From: Solobacterium sp.
GTDB taxonomy: Bacteria; Bacillota_I; Bacilli_A; Erysipelotrichales; Erysipelotrichaceae
Assembly (NCBI GenBank): GCA_016291725.1
Contig: JAEEYJ010000029.1
Span: 1 to 5,596 of the forward strand
DNA: 5,596 nucleotides
Reading direction: 5' to 3'
This document shows positions 1-5,596 of the stretch, piece by piece; the first letter of the stretch is position 1; each line of letters opens with the position of its first letter. A model generated the notes under the pieces. That model was not told where the DNA came from. It worked only from the letters and a program-made list of their open reading frames with translations, and made no database searches. Position numbers and translations under genes: made by a program.

Positions 1-1692
1 TACAATGATCTGCATACGCGCTATCTGAGCGGACAGAGCGCCGTACTGGCGCAGAAGCTGAAGGAAAAACTGGACAGCTATGGTGAAGCGGACTGCCCCG
101 TATGCGGAACGAGATTCATCAAAGGACAGGCAGTGCACTTTCATGCGTCTGCTGACCGGGTGCCTGCAGGAACAGAACTGGACCGGGCGCATGAGCTGTT
201 TGAAGCTCAGAACATCCTGCGTGGAAAGCTCGAAAATGAACTGGCGGGAATGCACAGTACACTGGACAGCAGCCGCAGTGAAGCACTGATCCGGGCAAAG
301 AACCTGTTCCCGGAAGACAAGGAAAGCGATCTGCTGGATGAAGCGTTCCTGCAGAACAAGCAGAATGCATTGCAGGAAAAAATACGGCAGGCACTGGAGA
401 CATGGAAGAAAGAGGAGCAGAATGCCGCAAGAATGCAGATGCTGCTGGAAGAAACTGCTGCTCTGCAGACCCGTATTGTCACACTGACGGGTACCCAGAA
501 AGCATTGCAGGCTTCCATCGAAGCGGAGCAGCGGGCACTGGATATCTCCGGCAGCGAACTGAACGAACGGAACAGTGCCATGCGCTGGCCGGATGAGCCG
601 TCTGCCAAAGCCGAAATCAGCCGGCTGGCCGACCGGAAAACAAAGATTCTCCGGACTCTGGAATGCCACAGCAGCAGGAAGGAACAGGCTGTGAAGGAAG
701 CCGCACGCATCAATGCACAGCTGGAAACAGCTGAAAAGCGCCTCCCGGAAGAAATGCAGAAGCATCAGGAAGATCAGAGCCGCCTGGAACAGATCCTGCA
801 GGAAACAGGACTCGGAACAAGAGAAGCTGCTGAAGCACTGCTGAAACGCTATCCGGACGGCGATGCATGGCTGAACGGAACGGCTGAACGGATCCGCAGC
901 TACCGCAATGACCTGCAGAATACAGCCGAGCGCATCCACGATCTGCAGGAACTCACCAAAGACCATGCACGCAGTGATCTGAACGCTCTCCTGCTGCAGA
1001 AAGATCAGCTGCATAAAGCGTACGAGGAGGCGAATCTGTACTGCAGTGAATGCCGCCGGATTTCTGAGAATCATGAAGAAATACGGCGCAGTGTTGCAAA
1101 GGAAAAAGAGCGCCTGCAGGGCAGCGAACATGCCTGGAAGCTGCTCAGCAAGCTGGCGGCTACAGCTTCCGGCATCAGCGGAGACAATGGTGTACTGACC
1201 TTCTCCCGCTATGTACTGGGGACCTTCTTCAAGGAGATTATCCGGATGGCAAACTACCGTCTGGATATCCTGTCCGGTGGACAGTTCGAACTGATCCATG
1301 TTATGGAAGGAGAACGGCGCAACAGTGCCGCAGGACTGGATATCGCCGTACTGAACCACGACACGGAAGAACGTCAGGACAGCGCGTCCCTGTCCGGCGG
1401 TGAGAGCTTTATCGTCTCCCTGAGCCTGGCGCTGGGCCTTTCCGACGCTGTGCAGAACCGTTCCGGCGGACAGGAGCTTGACGCACTGTTCATTGACGAA
1501 GGGTTCGGATCCCTGGACGATGACGTACTCGACAAAGCAATCGATGTCCTGAAGACCATTTCGGGCAATAAACGCCTGGTCGGCATCATTTCCCATGTCG
1601 AAAAGCTCAATGTCATCGATCAGAAGATCATTGTCACAAGAAGCGGGAGAGGCAGCTCTGTAACATTGGAAGGTACGGAAGATTTTGCTTAA
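1..1692 (+). CDS. sbcC: Nuclease SbcCD subunit C (Rad50-like ATPase), C-terminal part; 5' end outside window
   Basis: This is the last 563 codons of an SMC/Rad50-type ATPase that pairs with the nuclease SbcD to open hairpins and trim blocked DNA ends in the cytoplasm. The reading frame is open from base 1 and ends at TAA 1690-1692. It opens just before a zinc-hook motif, CPVC (residues 32-35, bases 94-105), where two SbcC protomers dimerise through Zn. About 340 residues of Glu/Lys/Leu/Gln-rich coiled coil follow. The C-terminal ATPase lobe has an ABC signature SLSGGES (463-469), Walker B LFIDE with the catalytic Glu (496-500), a D-loop SLD (504-506) and an H-loop His (532). The Walker A half lies upstream, unseen. 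The 528 residues from hook to stop fit the family. A second CxxC (CSEC, residues 348-351) sits near the base of the returning coil. An internal ATG at base 133 is not the start, because the zinc hook lies before it. The partner sbcD would be expected upstream. Confidence 0.95.
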   Translation, partial: YNDLHTRYLSGQSAVLAQKLKEKLDSYGEADCPVCGTRFIKGQAVHFHASADRVPAGTELDRAHELFEAQNILRGKLENELAGMHSTLDSSRSEALIRAKNLFPEDKESDLLDEAFLQNKQNALQEKIRQALETWKKEEQNAARMQMLLEETAALQTRIVTLTGTQKALQASIEAEQRALDISGSELNERNSAMRWPDEPSAKAEISRLADRKTKILRTLECHSSRKEQAVKEAARINAQLETAEKRLPEEMQKHQEDQSRLEQILQETGLGTREAAEALLKRYPDGDAWLNGTAERIRSYRNDLQNTAERIHDLQELTKDHARSDLNALLLQKDQLHKAYEEANLYCSECRRISENHEEIRRSVAKEKERLQGSEHAWKLLSKLAATASGISGDNGVLTFSRYVLGTFFKEIIRMANYRLDILSGGQFELIHVMEGERRNSAAGLDIAVLNHDTEERQDSASLSGGESFIVSLSLALGLSDAVQNRSGGQELDALFIDEGFGSLDDDVLDKAIDVLKTISGNKRLVGIISHVEKLNVIDQKIIVTRSGRGSSVTLEGTEDFA

Positions 1693-1717
1693 CGAATCCG
1701 TACATGTGTGATAGAAT
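1689..1717 (+). promoter_or_regulatory. Probable housekeeping-sigma promoter for the alaS T-box leader
   Basis: An extended -10 element, TG-A-TAGAAT (bases 1709-1717, hexamer 1712-1717), lies 17 bases after a weak -35-like TTAACG (1689-1694). The -35 overlaps the sbcC stop codon. Transcription would begin near 1724, just ahead of the first T-box helix, which supports the assignment. The hexamers are seen in the sequence; promoter activity is inferred. Confidence 0.55.
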
Positions 1718-1723
1718 CCTTTT

Positions 1724-1945
1724 AAATCGTTGATTGCGGATGAGTAGCGGTATACGCAGCAAACAGAGAGGGGATCATTGGTGGAAGTTCTCCTGCATGC
1801 CTGCCGTGAAGCTGCCGCAGGAGAGTGCCCAATCCGCACCGTTTGCCGCGTTACAGCATGAATTAAGGTGCGCACCTATGGTGCGAAACAGGATGGTACC
1901 GCGTACAGACTACGTTCCTGCAGAAGTGATTCTGCAGGATTTTTA
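1724..1945 (+). promoter_or_regulatory. T-box riboswitch leader of alaS (tRNA-Ala sensing)
   Basis: This cis-acting RNA lets uncharged tRNA-Ala prevent termination before alaS. A lower Stem I helix can form between 1734-1739 and 1815-1820, and a second between 1747-1752 and 1802-1807. They enclose a 7 x 7 internal loop with AGTA (1743-1746) on the 5' side and GAA-GCT-G (1808-1814) on the 3' side. This matches a specifier loop, so GCT (Ala) at 1811-1813 is the preferred specifier codon. The distal part has AGAGAG (1765-1770) and TTGGTGGAAG (1778-1787), the usual conserved Stem I apex sequences. A 6-bp hairpin at 1871-1885 fits Stem III. The T-box sequence AGGATGGTACCGCG (1890-1903) follows. 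Its TGGT (1894-1897) can pair with an ACCA tRNA end, as expected for the A73 of tRNA-Ala. The antiterminator would pair CAGGA (1889-1893) with TCCTG (1916-1920). An alternative Ala codon, GCC at 1827-1829, is less well placed. Confidence 0.93.
1916..1944 (+). terminator. Regulated intrinsic terminator of the alaS T-box
   Basis: A perfect 10-bp stem (1916-1925 with 1930-1939) closes a GTGA loop and is followed by five T (1940-1944). Its 5' arm TCCTG is the same segment that pairs with CAGGA (1889-1893) in the antiterminator, so the two folds exclude each other. With charged tRNA this hairpin should stop transcription 17 bases before the alaS start. It may also catch read-through from sbcC, because no other terminator hairpin is visible after the sbcC stop. 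Confidence 0.92.
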
Positions 1946-1961
1946 ATGGAGGAAAACAAAT

Positions 1962-4595
1962 ATGCCTAACAAACAGCTGACAGGTGATCAGGTCAGACAG
2001 ATGTTCCTGGATTTCTTTGCAACGAAGGGACACATGATCTTTCCCAGCGCAAGCCTGATCCCGCACAACGACCCTACACTGCTGTGGATCAACGCAGGTG
2101 TAGCACCGCTGAAGAAGTACTTCGACGGCTCAGAAAAGCCGCAGTGCCCGCGGATCGCCAATGCTCAGAAGTCCATCCGTACCAACGATATTGAAAACGT
2201 TGGAAAGACTTCAAGGCACCACACATTCTTTGAGATGCTCGGAAACTTCTCCATCGGAGACTACTTCAAGAAGGAAGCCATTCCCTGGGCATGGGAATTC
2301 CTGACATCCCCGGAATGGATCGGTTTCGACAAAAACAGAATGTATGTAACGATCTACCCGGATGATGAAGAAGCGCTCGCTCTCTGGCATTCGCTGGACA
2401 TCGATCCTTCCCACATCCGCAAGACCTATGACAACTTCTGGGAGATCGGCAGAGGACCCGGCGGACCGGACAGTGAGATCTACTACGACCGCGGTCCGGA
2501 ATTCGACCCGCAGGGCATCGGCGAAAGACTGTTCTTCGAAGATATCGAGAATGACCGCTACATTGAAGTCTGGAACGTTGTCTTTTCCCAATACGACTGC
2601 CGTCCGGACGACATGCCGCGCACACAGTATCAGGAACTGCCCCAGAAGAACATCGATACCGGCATGGGTCTGGAGCGTCTGGTCTGCTTGATCCAGGGCG
2701 GAGAGACCAACTTTGATACCGATCTGTTCCTGCCGGTCATCCAGGCGACGGAAAAGCTTGCCAAGCATCCGTATTCCGACAGAGCGTACAAAATGGCCTA
2801 CCGTGTCATAGCGGACCATATCCGTACCGTTACCTTTGCGCTGGCAGACGGTGCCTCCTTCTCCAACGACGGCAGGGGCTACGTACTCAGAAGAGTCCTG
2901 CGCAGAGCCGTCAGGTACGGCATCAAGCTGGGCATTGACGGTGCGTTCATGTACAGGCTGGTGCAGGTCGTTGCGGACATGATGAAGGGCTACTACCCGT
3001 ATCTGCAGGGCAAGGTAGCGCTGGTATCCCGACTGGTGAAGAACGAGGAAGAGAGCTTCCACAAAACACTGGCCAACGGAGAAGCGCTGCTGAACGCTGA
3101 ACTGGAGAACTACAAGGATACCAAGCAGCTCTCCGGTGCGGTTGTATTCAAGCTGTATGATACCTATGGATTCCCGAAGGAACTGACAGCGGAGATCGCT
3201 GAAGAAAAGGGCTATACCGTTGATCTGGAAGGCTTCGAGAAGGAAATGCAGATCCAGAAGGAACGTGCAAGGAACGCACGCGGTGAAGAACAGTCCATGC
3301 ACGGACAGTCCGAAGATCTGATGAACTTCGAGACACCTTCCGAGTTCACCGGCTATACGGATACTGTATGTACAGGAGAGGTTACCGGTCTGTTCATCGA
3401 CGGCGTGCGGACCGATGAAATCGGAGACGAGGGTGACGTAATCCTGGACCATACCTGCTTCTATGCCGAATCAGGCGGCCAGACTGCGGATACCGGCAAA
3501 CTGTACGGGCCGGATTTTGAAGCGGATGTCGTGGATGTCCGCAAGGCACCGCACAATCAGCACATGCACCACATCCGCATTGTCAAGGGAACCCTCAAGG
3601 AAGGCGATACCGTAGAAGGCAGCTACGATGCAGAGAGAAGGCAGAGAACCAGGGCCAACCATACCAGCCTGCATCTGCTGCAGGCAGCGCTGATCAAGCT
3701 CCTGGGCGATCATGTAGGCCAGGCAGGCTCCTACAACGGACCGGACTACGCACGCTTTGACTTCAATCATTTCGAGAAGGTCACTGCCCAGCAGCTCCGG
3801 GACATTGAACGGATGGTCAATGAAATGATCGCTGCCAATGTTCCGGTTACGACTGAAGTCCTGCCGGTTGAGGAGGCGAAGAATACCGGAGCGATTGCAC
3901 TGTTCGATGAAAAGTACGGAGATACGGTGCGCGTAGTCACCATCGGTGAGTACTCCAAGGAATTCTGCGGCGGTACACATGCCGCGGACACCGGAGATCT
4001 CGGTCTGTTCAAGATCGTCAGCGAAGAATCCATCGGCTCCGGCATCCGCCGCATTACCTGCGTCACCAAGATGAAAGCCTATGAAGCATTCCGTGCAGAA
4101 GAGGACTATCTGAATGAAGCAGCAGCGATGTTCCGTCTGCCGAACCATATCGGTCTCAAGGAAAAGATCGAGCAGCAGCGCAATGAAATCGACGCGCTGC
4201 GCAAGGAAGTCGCAGAAGCACAGCGCAAGGCCATGAATGCGGAAGCGGATCACGCGCTTGAGAAAGCCCAGGAGATCAATGGTCTGAATGTTCTGTTCCT
4301 GAAGGTCAGGGACATGGACGCCCAGGCGATGAAGGACTACGCCGATATGCTCAGAGGCAGACTGAAAAACAGTGTCATCTTCCTGACCAATGCGGAAGAC
4401 GATAAAGTCACCTTTGTCGGCGCGCTGTCCAAGGCAGCAGTGGAGAAGGGCCTTAATGCCGGTACCATGGTGCGTACAGCGGCAGCTGTCTGCGGCGGCA
4501 AGGGCGGCGGAAGGCCCGATCTTGCCCAGGCCGGCGGCAGAGATACCCAGAAGGTTCCTCAGGCAATCGAAGCCGTCAGGGAACTGATCGGTTGA
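1962..4595 (+). CDS. alaS: Alanine--tRNA ligase (AlaRS), complete
   Basis: This 877-residue cytoplasmic enzyme activates alanine with ATP, charges tRNA-Ala, and hydrolyses mischarged Ser/Gly-tRNA-Ala. The length is close to that of bacterial AlaRS (about 870-880). The class II core occupies roughly residues 1-240: motif 1 region around NDPTLLWINAG (36-46), a motif 2-like RHHTFFEMLGNFSIGDYF (85-102), and motif 3 GMGLERL (234-240). The conserved NDGRGYVLRRVLRRAVRYG (302-320) begins the tRNA-recognition part. The editing domain carries the zinc ligands HTSLH (H567, H571) and CGGTH (C669, H673). A short coiled coil (about 730-772) leads to the C-Ala domain with GGKGGGRPDLAQAGG (845-859). The core segment GPGGPDSEI (165-173) lacks the two Cys of the common GPCGPCSEI form, but other Bacillota also vary here. 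The start is fixed by GGAGG at 1948-1952, nine bases before ATG. Expression is controlled by the T-box leader; a terminator follows 8 bases after the stop, so alaS is probably monocistronic. Confidence 0.98.
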   Translation: MPNKQLTGDQVRQMFLDFFATKGHMIFPSASLIPHNDPTLLWINAGVAPLKKYFDGSEKPQCPRIANAQKSIRTNDIENVGKTSRHHTFFEMLGNFSIGDYFKKEAIPWAWEFLTSPEWIGFDKNRMYVTIYPDDEEALALWHSLDIDPSHIRKTYDNFWEIGRGPGGPDSEIYYDRGPEFDPQGIGERLFFEDIENDRYIEVWNVVFSQYDCRPDDMPRTQYQELPQKNIDTGMGLERLVCLIQGGETNFDTDLFLPVIQATEKLAKHPYSDRAYKMAYRVIADHIRTVTFALADGASFSNDGRGYVLRRVLRRAVRYGIKLGIDGAFMYRLVQVVADMMKGYYPYLQGKVALVSRLVKNEEESFHKTLANGEALLNAELENYKDTKQLSGAVVFKLYDTYGFPKELTAEIAEEKGYTVDLEGFEKEMQIQKERARNARGEEQSMHGQSEDLMNFETPSEFTGYTDTVCTGEVTGLFIDGVRTDEIGDEGDVILDHTCFYAESGGQTADTGKLYGPDFEADVVDVRKAPHNQHMHHIRIVKGTLKEGDTVEGSYDAERRQRTRANHTSLHLLQAALIKLLGDHVGQAGSYNGPDYARFDFNHFEKVTAQQLRDIERMVNEMIAANVPVTTEVLPVEEAKNTGAIALFDEKYGDTVRVVTIGEYSKEFCGGTHAADTGDLGLFKIVSEESIGSGIRRITCVTKMKAYEAFRAEEDYLNEAAAMFRLPNHIGLKEKIEQQRNEIDALRKEVAEAQRKAMNAEADHALEKAQEINGLNVLFLKVRDMDAQAMKDYADMLRGRLKNSVIFLTNAEDDKVTFVGALSKAAVEKGLNAGTMVRTAAAVCGGKGGGRPDLAQAGGRDTQKVPQAIEAVRELIG

Positions 4596-4603
4596 TCATG
4601 GAG

Positions 4604-4643
4604 GAGCGGTTTCCGTACAGGCAGCGGGAACCGCTCTTTCTGT
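4604..4643 (+). terminator. Intrinsic terminator after alaS
   Basis: GAGCGGTTTCC (4604-4614) pairs with GGGAACCGCTC (4626-4636), 11 pairs including one G-U, around an 11-base loop. A modest T-rich tail, TTTCTGT, follows. It lies 8 bases after the alaS stop and separates alaS from ireB. The loop begins GTACAG (4615-4620), which is also complementary to CTGTAC (4640-4645) in and after the tail, so a competing pairing is possible. Confidence 0.85.
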
Positions 4644-4720
4644 ACAATATTAAGAATCCATGCATCTATACTTTTAACCTGTTTTGAATTAAGATTAGTT
4701 CTGAAGAGAGGTGGTTATAT

Positions 4721-4984
4721 ATGGCAAGATACGATACTTCCCCGACAATGAGTTTCAACGCTGATGAGGTGAGAAGACAGAACATCCGCCAGGTGCTCGA
4801 GCTCGTTGAAGACGCGCTGGAAGAGCGCGGATACAATGCAATCAACCAGATGGCCGGATACCTGATTACCAATGATCCTGCGTATATTTCCAGTCACAAG
4901 AACGCACGCAGCATCATCCAGTCTGTTGAAAGGCATGAGATCATTGAAGAGCTCGTACGTTCCTATCTTGAAGAAGGGCGCTGA
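4721..4984 (+). CDS. ireB: IreB/ReoM family regulatory phosphoprotein (UPF0297, YrzL)
   Basis: This 87-residue cytoplasmic protein belongs to the family of Enterococcus IreB and Listeria ReoM, small substrates of the PASTA Ser/Thr kinase (IreK/PrkA). In Listeria, ReoM controls ClpCP-dependent turnover of MurA and so peptidoglycan synthesis. Recognisable blocks are TMSFN (9-13), ERGYNAINQMAGYL (35-48), NDPAYI (51-56) and ERHEIIEELVRSYL (70-83). By hand alignment, T9 matches the phosphorylated Thr7 of ReoM and IreB, and T6 matches Thr4 of IreB. Two of four arginines reported as important in ReoM (R57, R66) align with S58 and Q67, while R63 and R71 are kept. A strong AGGTGG (4709-4714) sits six bases before ATG. 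The gene follows the alaS terminator, so it needs its own promoter. The AT-rich stretch 4644-4700 contains TATACT (4667-4672) as a possible -10, without a good -35. The usual next gene ruvX is absent. Confidence 0.94.
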   Translation: MARYDTSPTMSFNADEVRRQNIRQVLELVEDALEERGYNAINQMAGYLITNDPAYISSHKNARSIIQSVERHEIIEELVRSYLEEGR

Positions 4985-5014
4985 GAAGCACCTCCTGCGC
5001 ATGAAAACAGGCAC

Positions 5015-5033
5015 GGAACAGGCATTCTGTTCC
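5015..5033 (+). repeat. Perfect hairpin between ireB and DUF1292
   Basis: GGAACAG (5015-5021) and CTGTTCC (5027-5033) form a perfect 7-bp inverted repeat around GCATT. It has no T-run, so it is not a terminator alone. It lies 7 bases before a second, terminator-like hairpin. It could be a processing or mRNA-stability element or a small operator; the sequence does not decide. Confidence 0.6.
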
Positions 5034-5040
5034 AGGATCC

Positions 5041-5064
5041 AGAAGGCGTAGCCCGCCTTTTGTT
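5041..5064 (+). terminator. Possible weak intrinsic terminator between ireB and DUF1292
   Basis: AGAAGGCG (5041-5048) pairs with CGCCTTTT (5054-5061), 8 pairs including one G-U, around a 5-base loop. The tail is short (TTTTGTT, partly within the stem) and ends just before the Shine-Dalgarno site of the next gene. It probably terminates or attenuates ireB transcription. Partial read-through would still let ireB, DUF1292 and mltG be co-expressed, and no convincing promoter is visible between the hairpins and the DUF1292 start. Confidence 0.6.
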
Positions 5065-5077
5065 ATGAGGAAGAACT

Positions 5078-5326
5078 ATGGAAGACACGATTTATCTGAC
5101 AGATGAAGAAGGAAACGAACACCGGGCACAGATTATCCTGACCTTTGAATACGAGGACAGGAACTATGTCCTTCTGCGGGAAGAAGGGGACGACAGCGTA
5201 TATGCCTTTACCTATGACGACGAAGGCAATATGTACGCAGTAGAGACAGAGGAAGAACTGGAGTACTGCGAAGAAGTGCTCGATGCCTTCGTAGGTGAAG
5301 CAGGAGAAGTGGATGGCGAAGCGTAG
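5078..5326 (+). CDS. DUF1292 family small acidic protein (YrzB-like)
   Basis: This is an 82-residue, very acidic protein of a family with no established function. It has the family's pattern: an opening ITL-like block with acidic turns (DTIYLTDEEGNEHRAQI, 3-19), FEYEDRNYVLL (23-33), a central VYAFTYDDEGNMYAVETEEEL (41-61) and a C-terminal helix EYCEEVLDAF (62-71). There is no signal peptide or membrane segment, so it should be cytoplasmic. GAGGAA (5067-5072) lies five bases before ATG. In many Bacillota this gene sits between ruvX and mltG; here it follows ireB directly, after two hairpins. Its 3' end overlaps the mltG start by 14 bases, so the two are probably co-transcribed and possibly translationally coupled. 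Family assignment rests on sequence pattern plus position; the function is unknown. Confidence 0.88.
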   Translation: MEDTIYLTDEEGNEHRAQIILTFEYEDRNYVLLREEGDDSVYAFTYDDEGNMYAVETEEELEYCEEVLDAFVGEAGEVDGEA

Positions 5327-5596
5327 AAGGAAGATCAAGGCAGGCCGGATTATCCTGCTGGCTGTACTGGCTGCAGTGCTGGTCTTCGGCATCGTCACGA
5401 TACGCTACAAGAACAACCTGAAGCCGGCGCAGAAGGAATCGCAGGAGGTACTGTTCACAGTACAGCCCGGAGATACACTGCGCAGTGTCGGAAGCCGGCT
5501 GGAGGAAGAAGGAATCATCCGGGATGCCGGAGCCTTTTACCGTTTCGGCAAAAGCGCCGGGCTGACCGACCTGAAAGCCGGCGATTATATCATTGA
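5313..5596 (+). CDS. mltG: Endolytic murein transglycosylase MltG (YceG-like), N-terminal part; 3' end outside window
   Basis: The first 94 codons of a membrane-anchored enzyme that cuts nascent peptidoglycan strands to release or end glycan chains. The start ATG 5313 follows AGGAG (5302-5306) by six bases and lies inside the end of the DUF1292 gene in another frame. Residues 1-9 are basic (MAKRRRKIK), followed by one hydrophobic membrane segment (about 13-30) and then an outward-facing region, a type II anchor. Residues 46-94 match the LysM-like N-terminal subdomain: VLFTVQPGDTLRSVGSRL (46-63), EEGIIRD (65-71), FYRFGKSAG (75-83) and LKAGDYII (87-94). The catalytic YceG domain with its Glu lies beyond the window, so activity cannot be judged. 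The neighbourhood (ireB, DUF1292) is the usual one for mltG in Bacillota, and it fits a cell-wall role. Confidence 0.93.
   Translation, partial: MAKRRRKIKAGRIILLAVLAAVLVFGIVTIRYKNNLKPAQKESQEVLFTVQPGDTLRSVGSRLEEEGIIRDAGAFYRFGKSAGLTDLKAGDYII

Noticed and set aside
165..170. CGGTH/HTSLH variation and GPGGPDSEI in AlaRS as a sign of a divergent or inactive enzyme
   Set aside because: All four zinc ligands (H567, H571, C669, H673) and motif 3 are intact. Loss of the two Cys in GPCGPCSEI also occurs in other Bacillota AlaRS, so the enzyme looks normal. The AlaRS segment meant here lies within 1962-4595.
165..183. Zinc-hook partial gene as a truncated or broken sbcC starting at the internal ATG (133)
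   Set aside because: The frame is open to base 1 and the CPVC hook lies before that ATG, so the gene is cut by the window edge and not broken.
207..713. Minus-strand open frame of 168 codons opposite sbcC
   Set aside because: It is Ser/Arg/Cys-rich low-complexity translation antisense to the Glu/Leu/Gln coiled coil of SbcC, an expected shadow.
165..1118. High density of CTGCAG hexamers in the sbcC coiled-coil region
   Set aside because: Nearly all are in-frame Leu-Gln codons (CTG CAG) in a coiled coil with strong CTG and CAG preference, so no separate DNA signal is needed to explain them.
1734..2066. Small open frames on both strands across the alaS leader (1734-1946 plus, 1863-2066 minus)
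   Set aside because: The interval is explained by T-box RNA structure. The translations show no protein family pattern, so I do not call a leader peptide.
2211..3452. Long open frame (413 codons) on the minus strand opposite alaS
   Set aside because: It lies wholly inside alaS, whose protein is clearly conserved end to end. The antisense translation shows no family pattern; it is a by-product of alaS codon bias.
3471..4253. Second long minus-strand open frame (260 codons) opposite alaS
   Set aside because: Same reason: it is nested in the editing and C-terminal regions of alaS, has no recognisable domain, and is not a believable gene.
4643..4695. Promoter for ireB in the AT-rich stretch (TACAAT 4643-4648, TATACT 4667-4672 or TAAGAT 4690-4695 as -10)
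   Set aside because: A promoter is expected here, but none of the -10 candidates has a good -35 at 16-18 bases, so I did not list one as a feature.

Overview
The window reads as a chromosomal housekeeping segment of a low-to-moderate GC Bacillota (Firmicutes). All genes are on the + strand. The main reasons are a T-box riboswitch in front of alaS, the gene order alaS - ireB - (ruvX) - DUF1292 - mltG that is typical of that phylum, strong purine-rich Shine-Dalgarno sites, and normal use of TGA as stop. The protein flavour (for example the AlaRS catalytic-core wording) and the moderate GC would suit an Erysipelotrichia-like or related lineage, but that placement is an inference.

Layout: 1-1692 is the C-terminal half of the SbcC nuclease-complex ATPase, from just before its zinc hook to its stop. 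1689-1717 is a probable extended -10 promoter that begins at the sbcC stop. About 1724-1945 is an alanine T-box leader with Stem I, a likely GCT specifier, Stem III, the T-box sequence and mutually exclusive antiterminator and terminator. 1962-4595 is a complete alaS, followed by an intrinsic terminator. 4721-4984 is ireB (reoM family), the small substrate of the PASTA Ser/Thr kinase. 4985-5077 holds two hairpins, the second terminator-like, where most relatives carry ruvX. 5078-5326 is a DUF1292 (YrzB-like) acidic small protein. From 5313 to the window edge is the start of mltG, overlapping DUF1292 by 14 bases.

How they work together: alaS is expected to be induced when uncharged tRNA-Ala accumulates. 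IreB/ReoM links kinase signalling to peptidoglycan synthesis, and MltG cleaves nascent glycan strands, so the 3' half of the window has a cell-envelope theme. SbcC belongs to an unrelated DNA-repair unit that lies mostly upstream.

I found no mobile element, CRISPR array, tRNA or rRNA, and no novel multi-gene system. The observations most worth a second look are the absence of ruvX from its usual slot, substitutions at arginines that matter in ReoM, and the compact T-box design including its position directly after sbcC. They are moderate in interest.
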